A program made the translations under genes and the position numbers. A stretch of DNA of 32,405 bases from Burkholderiales bacterium (GTDB lineage Bacteria > Pseudomonadota > Gammaproteobacteria > Burkholderiales > Burkholderiaceae_E), in assembly GCA_003577305.1 (NCBI GenBank), contig QEVL01000040.1:1-32405 (forward strand), given 5' to 3'. Below, one piece after another: positions 25,071 through 32,405 of the stretch (position 1 is its first letter; the number at the start of each line of letters is the position of its first letter). The notes below the pieces were generated by a model. That model saw only the letters and a program-made list of their open reading frames with translations, searched no databases and was not told the origin of the DNA.

Positions 25071-25355
25071 ATGGTTGTCACTTTCGACACGCTGAAATTC
25101 GTCGAGACACTGCGCGAGGCTGGCGTGCCCGACGCGCAGGCCAAGGCGATGTCACAGGCGATGCGCGACGCGCACGAGACGGCCGAACTGGCAACCGGCC
25201 GCGATCTCCGCGAGGCGACCATGACGATCGGGACCGAAATCCAGGCGCTGCGTGCCGAAATCCGCGCCATCGAGCCGCGCCTCACGATTCGGCTGGGCGG
25301 CATCGTCGTGGTGGCGCTCGGCGCCTTCGCCGCCTTGTCGAAGTGGATCGCCTGA
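25071..25355 (+). CDS. DUF1640-like coiled-coil membrane protein
   Basis: A 94-residue protein. FDTLKFVETLREAGVPDAQAKA at the start and a following helical region full of heptad-like charged residues (HETAELATGRDLREATMTIG, RAEIRAIEPRL) resemble the DUF1640 (CCDC90-like) family. A single C-terminal TM helix is LGGIVVVALGAFAALSKWI. The start ATG 25071 is set by GGAGG (25058-25062) with an 8-base spacer; ATG 25056 overlaps that site. Function is unknown. It runs away from pilA and ends 36 bases from the convergent phosphodiesterase gene. Confidence 0.72.
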   Translation: MVVTFDTLKFVETLREAGVPDAQAKAMSQAMRDAHETAELATGRDLREATMTIGTEIQALRAEIRAIEPRLTIRLGGIVVVALGAFAALSKWIA

Positions 25356-25391
25356 CCGCGTCCGAGACCTGCTGCCCCACGCGATCGCCCG

Positions 25392-26156
25392 CTACAACTC
25401 CAGCACATCGCCCCGCTCGAGCAACCGCGGCGAAAACCGCCCCGCCCACGCCTCGATCTCCCGCCCGATCGTCTCGCGGTCCGACGGCTTCAGGTGCGTG
25501 ATGAGGATCTGCGGCTCGCGCTGCAGCTTGGCGAGTTCCTGCCCCAGCTGGATCGGAAACAGGTGCTTCGCAGTCACCGCGAGGTCCTGCTCGCGGTTGG
25601 AAAACGCCGTCTCGATGATGAGGTACTTCAGGTTCGGCACGCCGTTCACCTGGCGCCAGAACTCGTCGTTCGGCCCGGTATCGCCCGAGAAGACCAGCGC
25701 GGCTTCCTCGTTGTAGACGTGGAACGCGAGCGCCGGCACGGTGTGACTGGCCGCGAGGCTGCGCACCCAGCGGCCGCCCACCTCGACCACGCTGCCGATC
25801 GACAGCGGTTCGAACACCACCCACGGGCGCTCGTAGTGCGGAATCTCCGTGAAGTCGGGCCAGATCACCCAGTTGAAGATGTGCGTCTTCAGCGCGGCGA
25901 TCGTCTCGGGCAGCGCGTGCACCACGAGCGGCTTGTCGCGCAGCGCGCCCACCGAGTCGACCAGCAGCGGCAGTGCGGCCACGTGGTCCAGGTGCGAGTG
26001 GGTGAGGAACACGTGGTCGATCGCGGCGAGATCTTCGACCGACAGGTCCTCCACGCCGGTGCCCGCGTCGAGCAGGACGTCGTGGTCGAGGAGAAACGAG
26101 GTGGTCCGGGCGCGGGCGCCGATGCCCCCGCTACACCCCAGGACTCGTACCTTCAT
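25392..26156 (-). CDS. Metallo-beta-lactamase-fold cyclic-nucleotide phosphodiesterase (class II-type)
   Basis: A 254-residue MBL-fold hydrolase. The metal site reads H53-x-H55-x-D57-H58 (THSHLDHVAALPLL), then H138, D159 (FSGDTGP) and H221 in THLKPS. TH-x-H-LDH together with the HLKPS end is the pattern of class II 3',5'-cyclic-nucleotide phosphodiesterases (CpdP/Pde1 type). There is no signal peptide, so it is cytoplasmic. Its start lies inside the 3' end of the adenylate cyclase gene (26-base overlap), which supports cAMP as substrate. A different MBL hydrolase role remains possible. Confidence 0.82.
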   Translation of the reverse strand: MKVRVLGCSGGIGARARTTSFLLDHDVLLDAGTGVEDLSVEDLAAIDHVFLTHSHLDHVAALPLLVDSVGALRDKPLVVHALPETIAALKTHIFNWVIWPDFTEIPHYERPWVVFEPLSIGSVVEVGGRWVRSLAASHTVPALAFHVYNEEAALVFSGDTGPNDEFWRQVNGVPNLKYLIIETAFSNREQDLAVTAKHLFPIQLGQELAKLQREPQILITHLKPSDRETIGREIEAWAGRFSPRLLERGDVLEL

Positions 26157-28149
26157 GCAAGGCTTCCCTGGCGTCGCCTGCAACCTGTTTCGGTGCCGGC
26201 ATCGGCCGCGTCGTGGGCGCGGCTTGGGCGCTCGCCTCGCAGACGGCCGTTGGCGCGAACACCCTGACCGACTCGGTACGCCCCGCGACCGTGGCACGCG
26301 CCAGCTCGAAGAACGCGTGCTGGCGGCAGCGCCGCATCGTGGCTTCGCCGACGATGACCGGAACCTCGTACTGCTTGGTCAAGCCCTCCAGCCGCGAGGC
26401 GAGGTTCACCGCGTCGCCCACCGCAGTGTATGCGCGACGCCGCTTCGAGCCCATGTCGCCGACGCGCGCGACGCCGGTGTTCACGCCGATACCGACTGCC
26501 AGCGGCGGCAGGCCGCGCGCGTGTAGCGCCTCGGACATCCGGCGCACTTCGGCCTGCATCGCGAGCGCGGCCGACACCGCGTGATCGGCGTGCGCCGGGT
26601 CGTCGATCGGCGCTCCCCAGAAGGCCATCACCGCGTCGCCGATGTACTTGTCGACGGTTCCGCGATGCGCGTGGATCACCTCCGTCATGCCGGTGAGGAA
26701 GGCATTCAGGTACTCGCGCAGCGCCTCCGGCTCCATCGTCTCGGCGATCCGCGTGAAGCCCCGGATGTCGGCGAACAGGATCGTGAGCTCGCGGTTCGTG
26801 CTCTGCCCGATCCGGTAGGCATACGGGTCGCGGGCCATCTGCTCGACCAGTTCGGGCGAAAGGTATTCGCCGAAGAGCTGCATCATCGCGCGCCGCGCGC
26901 GGCCTTCGGAAAGCCAGCCTGCGGCCAGGTTGAACAGCCCGAGCGCGAGCACCGCGGCAAGCGATGCCGACAACGGCATCACCTGACCCAGGTTCGAGTA
27001 GGCGATCGCATTCGCACCGGCCAGCGTCATCGAGCCCACCACGCTCGCCAGCACTGCGCCGAGCGCGCCCAGCGCCGGCAGCGCGAGCGCGAGCAGGCCC
27101 GCCACCGTCAGCGTGAGCAGTGCCGCGATCGTCGGCGCCTCGGCCAAGCGCTGCTTGATCCGGCCGTCGAGCGCCCCCGAGAGCAGCGATGCGTGGATCT
27201 CCACTCCCGGGAAGACCTCGCTGACCGGCGTGGCGCGCAGGTCGGTCAGCCCCGGTGCGGTGGTGCCCACCAGCACGATGTGGTCGCGCAGCAGGCTCCA
27301 GTCGACGCGCCCGTCGAGCACGTCGGTGGCCGACAGGTACTGGAAACGCCCGCCGTTCGGCCCGCCGCGCCCGGCCAGCGGCACCATCGCGGTGAACTGC
27401 GCCGAGACGGGAAACTCGACGCGCCCGCGAGTGCCTTCGAGCACCAACCGGTCGCCCTGCACCGCGAGCGACGCGTTGCCCAGGTATTCGCGCATCACGG
27501 CCACGGCCAGCGAGTCGTAGACCGCGTCGCCGTAGCCGATCAGCAGCGGCAGTGCGCGGATCACGCCGTCGGGGTCGAGTCCGCCGCCGAGGAACGGATT
27601 GAAGAAGCCGGAGGCGCGCGCCGTGCGCTGCAGCTCGGCCAGGTTTGCGCCGTAGCCACTGGCGTGGGTCATCTGTGGCGCGAGTTCGCGCGCCGCGTCG
27701 CCGTCGTAGAGCGGTGCGGGCAGCGCACCGCTGGTGCGGCCGTTGCGGTCGCTGGTGAAGTAATAGCCGAGCACCACTGGCCGGTCGGCCAGCGTGCGTG
27801 CGAGCTGCGCGTCGTCATCGGTGTTCGCCTGGCGTTCGGCAAAGAGAATGTCCAGGCCGACCACCGCCGCGCCGCCGCGATCGACCAGCGCCTGCACGAG
27901 CGAGGCGATCGTCGCGCGATCCCACGGCCAGCGGCCGCGGGCGGCAAGGCTGCGCTCGTCGATGTCGACGATCACGATGCGGTCGTCGCGCACCGGCGCG
28001 GCCAGCCGCTGGCGGCCATCGTAGAGCTCGCGATCGAGCGCCGACAGGCCGTTGATGCGCATCGCCCCGAGATCGGCCGCGGCGAACGCGGCGACGATCG
28101 CCAGGCCGGCCATCGCGCGCCAGAACCGAGATCGCTGCAGCGGGGACAT
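26131..28149 (-). CDS. CHASE2-domain class III adenylate cyclase
   Basis: A 672-residue membrane cyclase. TM1 is about 12-29; an extracytoplasmic CHASE2 sensor domain spans about 35-330; three TM helices lie about 336-408; the catalytic domain runs about 445-640. Metal-binding D461 is in LFADIRGFTRI and D505 in KYIGDAVMAFWG. K501 of that motif and the T in YTAVGDAVNLASR fit adenine recognition, so cAMP rather than cGMP is likely. NLASR holds the transition-state Asn/Arg. ATG 28149 was chosen because upstream codons fall inside the FHA gene. It follows the FHA gene by 26 bases and overlaps the phosphodiesterase gene by 26. Confidence 0.92.
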   Translation of the reverse strand: MSPLQRSRFWRAMAGLAIVAAFAAADLGAMRINGLSALDRELYDGRQRLAAPVRDDRIVIVDIDERSLAARGRWPWDRATIASLVQALVDRGGAAVVGLDILFAERQANTDDDAQLARTLADRPVVLGYYFTSDRNGRTSGALPAPLYDGDAARELAPQMTHASGYGANLAELQRTARASGFFNPFLGGGLDPDGVIRALPLLIGYGDAVYDSLAVAVMREYLGNASLAVQGDRLVLEGTRGRVEFPVSAQFTAMVPLAGRGGPNGGRFQYLSATDVLDGRVDWSLLRDHIVLVGTTAPGLTDLRATPVSEVFPGVEIHASLLSGALDGRIKQRLAEAPTIAALLTLTVAGLLALALPALGALGAVLASVVGSMTLAGANAIAYSNLGQVMPLSASLAAVLALGLFNLAAGWLSEGRARRAMMQLFGEYLSPELVEQMARDPYAYRIGQSTNRELTILFADIRGFTRIAETMEPEALREYLNAFLTGMTEVIHAHRGTVDKYIGDAVMAFWGAPIDDPAHADHAVSAALAMQAEVRRMSEALHARGLPPLAVGIGVNTGVARVGDMGSKRRRAYTAVGDAVNLASRLEGLTKQYEVPVIVGEATMRRCRQHAFFELARATVAGRTESVRVFAPTAVCEASAQAAPTTRPMPAPKQVAGDAREALHEGTSPGV

Positions 28150-28175
28150 CACACTGGCCCGTCCCGCCGGGGCGC

Positions 28176-28838
28176 TCAGCCGCCGAGCCGGAAGCGCAGG
28201 GTCACGCCGGCCAGGTCGATCAGGTCGCCGTCGACGATCTGGCGTGCAGTCAGGCCGATCGCCTCGCCGTTCACCCGCGGAAAGGCAGGCCCTTCCAGGT
28301 GGGTGACGAAGAACCGGCTCTTGCGACGCGAGATCACCGCGACCTGCTCGGGATGGCCGGCCAGGCGGGTGACCGGGCGGTCGATGCACTGCACGGTACC
28401 GGCCAGCGGGCCGCCCAGGAAATCGACGAACGCGATCGTCTGGCCGGTTTCGGGCAGCGCCGCCACGCTTGCTTCGGGCAGCACCGCGACGCCCGGTGCC
28501 GCGGCGTCGAGGACGAAGCGCAGTCGATAGATGCCGATGTCGATCACGTCGCCGTCGCAGAGCACGCGCCTGTCCACCGGCATGCCGTTGACCAGCGTGC
28601 CGTTGCGGCTGTCGAGATCGTGGACCACGCTCTCGGTGCCGCGGGTGCGCAGCAGCGCGTGCTCGCCGCTCACCGTGAGGTCGTCGAGCGCGATGTCGTT
28701 GTACGGACGCCGGCCGATGGTCAGGCACTCCTTCAGCACGGGCACGACGCGCAGCGGCGACTGTCCGCTGCTCACCAGCAGGCGGATCGCCAACGCGGCC
28801 TCGCGGTCGCGCATTCCCGGGTGTTCGGCATCGGCCAT
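28176..28838 (-). CDS. FHA-domain protein with a second, degenerate FHA-like half
   Basis: A 220-residue protein. The first half is a canonical forkhead-associated domain: GR at 42-43 (LTIGRRPYNDI), SGEH at 57-60, and RNGTLVNG at 78-85. Such domains bind phosphothreonine peptides. The second half (about 125-220) has a similar beta-rich layout with RFFVTHLEGPAFPRVNGEAIG and DGDLIDLAGVTLRF but lacks the GR and SxxH residues, so it may not bind phosphopeptides. It heads the cyclase-phosphodiesterase operon, 26 bases before the cyclase. No Ser/Thr kinase or phosphatase lies in the window. Confidence 0.85.
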   Translation of the reverse strand: MADAEHPGMRDREAALAIRLLVSSGQSPLRVVPVLKECLTIGRRPYNDIALDDLTVSGEHALLRTRGTESVVHDLDSRNGTLVNGMPVDRRVLCDGDVIDIGIYRLRFVLDAAAPGVAVLPEASVAALPETGQTIAFVDFLGGPLAGTVQCIDRPVTRLAGHPEQVAVISRRKSRFFVTHLEGPAFPRVNGEAIGLTARQIVDGDLIDLAGVTLRFRLGG

Positions 28839-28963
28839 GGGCAGCAGGCTACCGTCGGGCCGGAGGGCACCCGAGGAACTATTTCATGAACGGCCGTTCG
28901 GCTCGGTCGGACGGCGAAGCAGCGCCGCGCGGGCGCATCGCCGGCGCGACAGCGCGCGCGGGC

Positions 28964-29683
28964 TCAATCGGCGTGAACCGCCGGCTTGCGGCGCGCGCCG
29001 AGCACCCTGCCGATCCCCACCACGAGCACCGCACCCGCCAGCGCGGCAGCATAGTGCACCGGCGCACTCGGTTCGCCGATTGCGCGGACCGTGGCGACGT
29101 CGGTGATCATCATGCTGCCGGCGATCCAGCCGAGCAGCGCACCGCCCAGCGTGATGACGATCGGGAACCGCTCGAGCAGCTTGAGCACCAGCGTGCTGCC
29201 CCAGACGATCAGAGGGATGCTGACGACCAGGCCGAAGATCACCAGGCCCATCTGGTGGTCGGGGTCGGCCTGCTGCGCCGCGCCGGCGATCGCGATCACG
29301 TTGTCGACGCTCATCACCAGGTCGGCGACGATGATCGTCTTGATCGCCGACCACAGCGTGGCGCCGCCCTGCAGGTTGCCGTGCCCGTCGTCGTCGCCCG
29401 GCAGCAGCAGCTTCACGCCGATCCAGACAAGCAGCGCGCCGCCGACCAGCTTCAGGAACGGCACCTGCAGCAGCGCGACCGCAAACGCGATGAGGATCAC
29501 CCTCAGGACGATCGCGCCCGCGGTGCCCCACAGGATGCCCTTCATCCGCTGGTGCTTCGGCAGGTTGCGACAGGCCAGCGCGATCACCACCGCGTTGTCG
29601 CCCCCCAGCAGGATGTCGATGACGATGATCTGGAAGATCGCCCCCCAGTGCAAGGTCGACAGGTAACCGATCGCGGTCTCCAT
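28964..29683 (-). CDS. TerC-family integral membrane protein
   Basis: A 239-residue TerC/YjbE-type membrane protein with about seven helices. GGDNAVVIALACRNLP in the first helical hairpin and SVDNVIAIAGAA near the middle are the paired motifs with conserved Asp-Asn typical of the family. The family exports metal ions, often Mn2+, or is linked to tellurite resistance. A hydrophilic loop (DDDGHGN) separates the two halves. It lies 12 bases after sucD on the same message, leaving no room for a yybP-ykoY Mn riboswitch. Confidence 0.88.
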   Translation of the reverse strand: METAIGYLSTLHWGAIFQIIVIDILLGGDNAVVIALACRNLPKHQRMKGILWGTAGAIVLRVILIAFAVALLQVPFLKLVGGALLVWIGVKLLLPGDDDGHGNLQGGATLWSAIKTIIVADLVMSVDNVIAIAGAAQQADPDHQMGLVIFGLVVSIPLIVWGSTLVLKLLERFPIVITLGGALLGWIAGSMMITDVATVRAIGEPSAPVHYAAALAGAVLVVGIGRVLGARRKPAVHAD

Positions 29684-29695
29684 CGCGACCGGCCC

Positions 29696-30577
<882 letters not shown>

Positions 30578-30591
30578 GCTCTGTCTCCGTT

Positions 30592-31752
30592 TCAGCGGGC
30601 GGCGGCGACGACCTTCTGCGCCGCCTCGGCCATCGTGTCGGCCGAGATGATCGGCAGGCCGGACTCCGCGAGCATCTTGCGGCCCAGTTCCTCGTTGGTG
30701 CCCTTCATCCGTACCACCAGCGGCACCTTCAGGCCGACCGCCTTGCTGGCGGCGATCACGCCCTCGGCGATCACGTCGCAGCGCATGATGCCGCCGAAAA
30801 TGTTCACCAGGATTGCCTTCAGGTTCGGATTGCGCAGCATGATCTTGAATGCTTCCGTGACCTTCTCGGTGGTGGCGCCTCCGCCCACGTCGAGAAAGTT
30901 GGCCGGTTCGCCGCCGAACAGCTTGATCGTGTCCATCGTGGCCATCGCGAGGCCGGCGCCGTTCACCAGGCAGCCGATGTTGCCGTCGAGCTGGATGTAG
31001 GCGAGGTCGAATTTCGAGGCCTCGATTTCGGCCGGGTCTTCCTCGTCGAGGTCACGCAGTTCGACGATCTCGGGATGGCGGAACAGCGCGTTGGCGTCGA
31101 AGTTCAGCTTCGCGTCGAGCGCGACCACCTTGCCGTCGCCGGTGAGGATCAGCGGGTTGATCTCGGCAAGCGAGGCGTCGGTTTCCCAGAACGCGCGGTA
31201 CAGGCCCTGCAGCACGCTGCGCGCCTGTGCCAGGCTCGCCTCGGGCACGCCGATTTTCCGCGCGACGTCGTCGCACTCGGCGTCGGTGAGGCCGCTCACC
31301 GGGTCGACGAACACCTTGTGGATCTTCTCTGGCGTGTGCGCGGCCACTTCCTCGATGTCCATGCCGCCCTCGCTGGAGGCCATCAGGCACACCCGCTGAG
31401 TGACGCGGTCGACCACCATGCCGACGTACAGTTCCTTGCGGATGTCGGCGCCTTCCTCGATCAGCAGGCGGCGCACCTTCTGCCCTTCGGGACCGGTCTG
31501 GTGCGTCTTCAACTGCATGCCGAGGATCTGGCCGGACAGCGTGCGCACCTCGTCGATCGAACGCGCGAGCTTCACGCCACCGCCCTTGCCGCGGCCGCCG
31601 GCGTGGATCTGCGCCTTGACCACCCAGACCGGACCGCCGAGCGCCTCGGCGGCCTTGACCGCCTCGTCGACCGAAAAACACGGAATGCCGCGAGGCACCG
31701 CGACGCCGTACTTCTTCAGGATCTCCTTGCCCTGGTACTCATGGATCTTCAC
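30592..31752 (-). CDS. sucC: Succinate-CoA ligase beta subunit
   Basis: A 386-residue ATP-grasp subunit (E. coli: 388). It reads (V/M)[53 protein letters not shown], and [16 protein letters not shown], all standard. The start is a GTG at 31752 overlapping the stop of the DUF2889 gene (GTGA), with GAGGAA upstream. Two tetramers (alpha-beta)2 are usual; the partner is sucD. Confidence 0.97.
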   Translation of the reverse strand: MKIHEYQGKEILKKYGVAVPRGIPCFSVDEAVKAAEALGGPVWVVKAQIHAGGRGKGGGVKLARSIDEVRTLSGQILGMQLKTHQTGPEGQKVRRLLIEEGADIRKELYVGMVVDRVTQRVCLMASSEGGMDIEEVAAHTPEKIHKVFVDPVSGLTDAECDDVARKIGVPEASLAQARSVLQGLYRAFWETDASLAEINPLILTGDGKVVALDAKLNFDANALFRHPEIVELRDLDEEDPAEIEASKFDLAYIQLDGNIGCLVNGAGLAMATMDTIKLFGGEPANFLDVGGGATTEKVTEAFKIMLRNPNLKAILVNIFGGIMRCDVIAEGVIAASKAVGLKVPLVVRMKGTNEELGRKMLAESGLPIISADTMAEAAQKVVAAAR

Positions 31753-32363
31753 GGTCGTTCCTCTGTCGAAACACGGGAATCCTGGTCGCGGGCGGGCTCG
31801 TGGCCGGGCCGGTACCAGATCGGGAAATAACGCTCGACCACCGGGCCGTCGCTGCGCCATGCGTGGCAGCGATCGATCGTGAACGGCCGGTGCGGCTTGC
31901 CGCCTTCGCGTTCGAGTTGCTCCCGGCGACGCCACTCTTCGCCCGACATCGCCTGCACCGCCGCGGTCGGCAGCACCTGCGCGAGTTCGCTCATGTGCGT
32001 GCACCCGGCGATGCTGCCCAGCCGCTCGCGCACACCGGCGCGAAAGCCGCGCAACAGGTTCAGCCCGACCAGGCGCCGATAGTCGGGGGCGACGAGTTCG
32101 CAGACGCCGCGATACGGTACCGCCTCGGACACCGCGACGACGTCGATCACGTTGTAGGCATCGTCGATCGTGACGCGCAGCCGCATCAGGTGCACCGGCT
32201 CGCCGGCCGGGCGCACGCCGCTGTGCAGCGGCGTGTCGTGCGGCTTCACGTCGACCAGTTCGGCTTCGAGGTCCCAGGCACCGTCGGCGCGCCGGAATGC
32301 ATCGATGCGCACCGATCGCGTGTGCATCGGCGTGCGCGGGCAATCGGGCGGGGGCAGCGGCAT
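31749..32363 (-). CDS. DUF2889 family protein
   Basis: A 204-residue protein of a family I recognise only as DUF2889. It reads [21 protein letters not shown] then a [18 protein letters not shown] stretch, [19 protein letters not shown], and a Cys/His-containing C-terminal part. There is no signal peptide or TM helix. Function is unknown. ATG 32363 and ATG 32327 are both possible; neither has a clear ribosome-binding site. Its stop overlaps sucC, as I recall for other betaproteobacteria. The last 42 bases of the window show no further gene I can support. Confidence 0.82.
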   Translation of the reverse strand: MPLPPPDCPRTPMHTRSVRIDAFRRADGAWDLEAELVDVKPHDTPLHSGVRPAGEPVHLMRLRVTIDDAYNVIDVVAVSEAVPYRGVCELVAPDYRRLVGLNLLRGFRAGVRERLGSIAGCTHMSELAQVLPTAAVQAMSGEEWRRREQLEREGGKPHRPFTIDRCHAWRSDGPVVERYFPIWYRPGHEPARDQDSRVSTEERP

Positions 32364-32405
32364 GCTTGCGGGAGGCGGTCGGCGAGTCTGGCGGCCACGA
32401 CAGCG

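Noticed and set aside
26581..28530. A 650-codon plus-strand open frame opposite the cyclase and FHA genes
   Set aside because: The minus strand has all catalytic residues of a class III cyclase and an FHA domain; the plus frame has none of any family.
29684..29695. Manganese (yybP-ykoY) riboswitch before the terC-like gene
   Set aside because: Only 12 bases separate it from sucD, too short for any riboswitch.
32364..32405. Possible tail of a recX-like gene at the right edge
   Set aside because: I recall recX upstream of DUF2889-sucCD in relatives, but 42 bases are too few to support a call.

Overview
The window is a high-GC, densely coded chromosomal segment with no rRNA, tRNA, IS element or CRISPR array that I could see. 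Gene content points to a betaproteobacterium, probably Burkholderiales: a pyrR-pyrB-pyrC' operon headed by yqgE-ruvX, a pilGHIJL (Chp-type) chemosensory operon headed by rubredoxin, and DUF2889-sucC-sucD-terC followed by pilA. The taxon is an inference from family resemblance and synteny; no search was run.

Layout. 1-2.93 kb (+): an overlapping CobS/CobT-like AAA ATPase and VWA pair. 2.98-4.0 kb (-): phosphate acetyltransferase. 4.1-6.75 kb: an accessory, partly decaying patch with three toxin-antitoxin modules (VapBC with a truncated toxin, MazEF/PemIK, AbrB-PIN) around the wreck of a UDP-GlcNAc 2-epimerase gene. 6.75-7.57 kb (+): apaH, overlapping the last toxin by ATGA. 7.57-9.95 kb (-): UDP-glucose dehydrogenase and a UDP-glucuronate 4-epimerase-like gene. 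10.0-13.8 kb (-): yqgE-ruvX-pyrR-pyrB-pyrC', where the dihydroorotase homologue has lost its metal-binding HxH motif. 13.9-23.15 kb (-): rubredoxin-pilG-pilH-pilI-pilJ-pilL, ending in a 1789-residue hybrid histidine kinase. 23.3-24.05 kb (+): thiE. 24.27-24.71 kb (-): a PilA-type major pilin with a sigma-54-type promoter and a strong terminator. 25.07-25.36 kb (+): a small DUF1640-like membrane protein. 25.4-28.84 kb (-): an FHA protein, a CHASE2 adenylate cyclase and a class II-type cyclic-nucleotide phosphodiesterase in one tight operon. 28.96-32.36 kb (-): DUF2889, sucC, sucD, terC.

How it fits together. The most coherent theme is surface motility and its signalling. The chemosensory operon, the pilin gene and a self-contained cAMP make-and-break operon lie within about 15 kb; in Pseudomonas the homologous Chp system controls cAMP and twitching. 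The accessory patch holds two visible cases of gene decay (VapC tail and wecB) side by side. The remaining genes are housekeeping: pyrimidine synthesis, TCA cycle, acetyl phosphate metabolism, thiamine synthesis and nucleotide-sugar supply.
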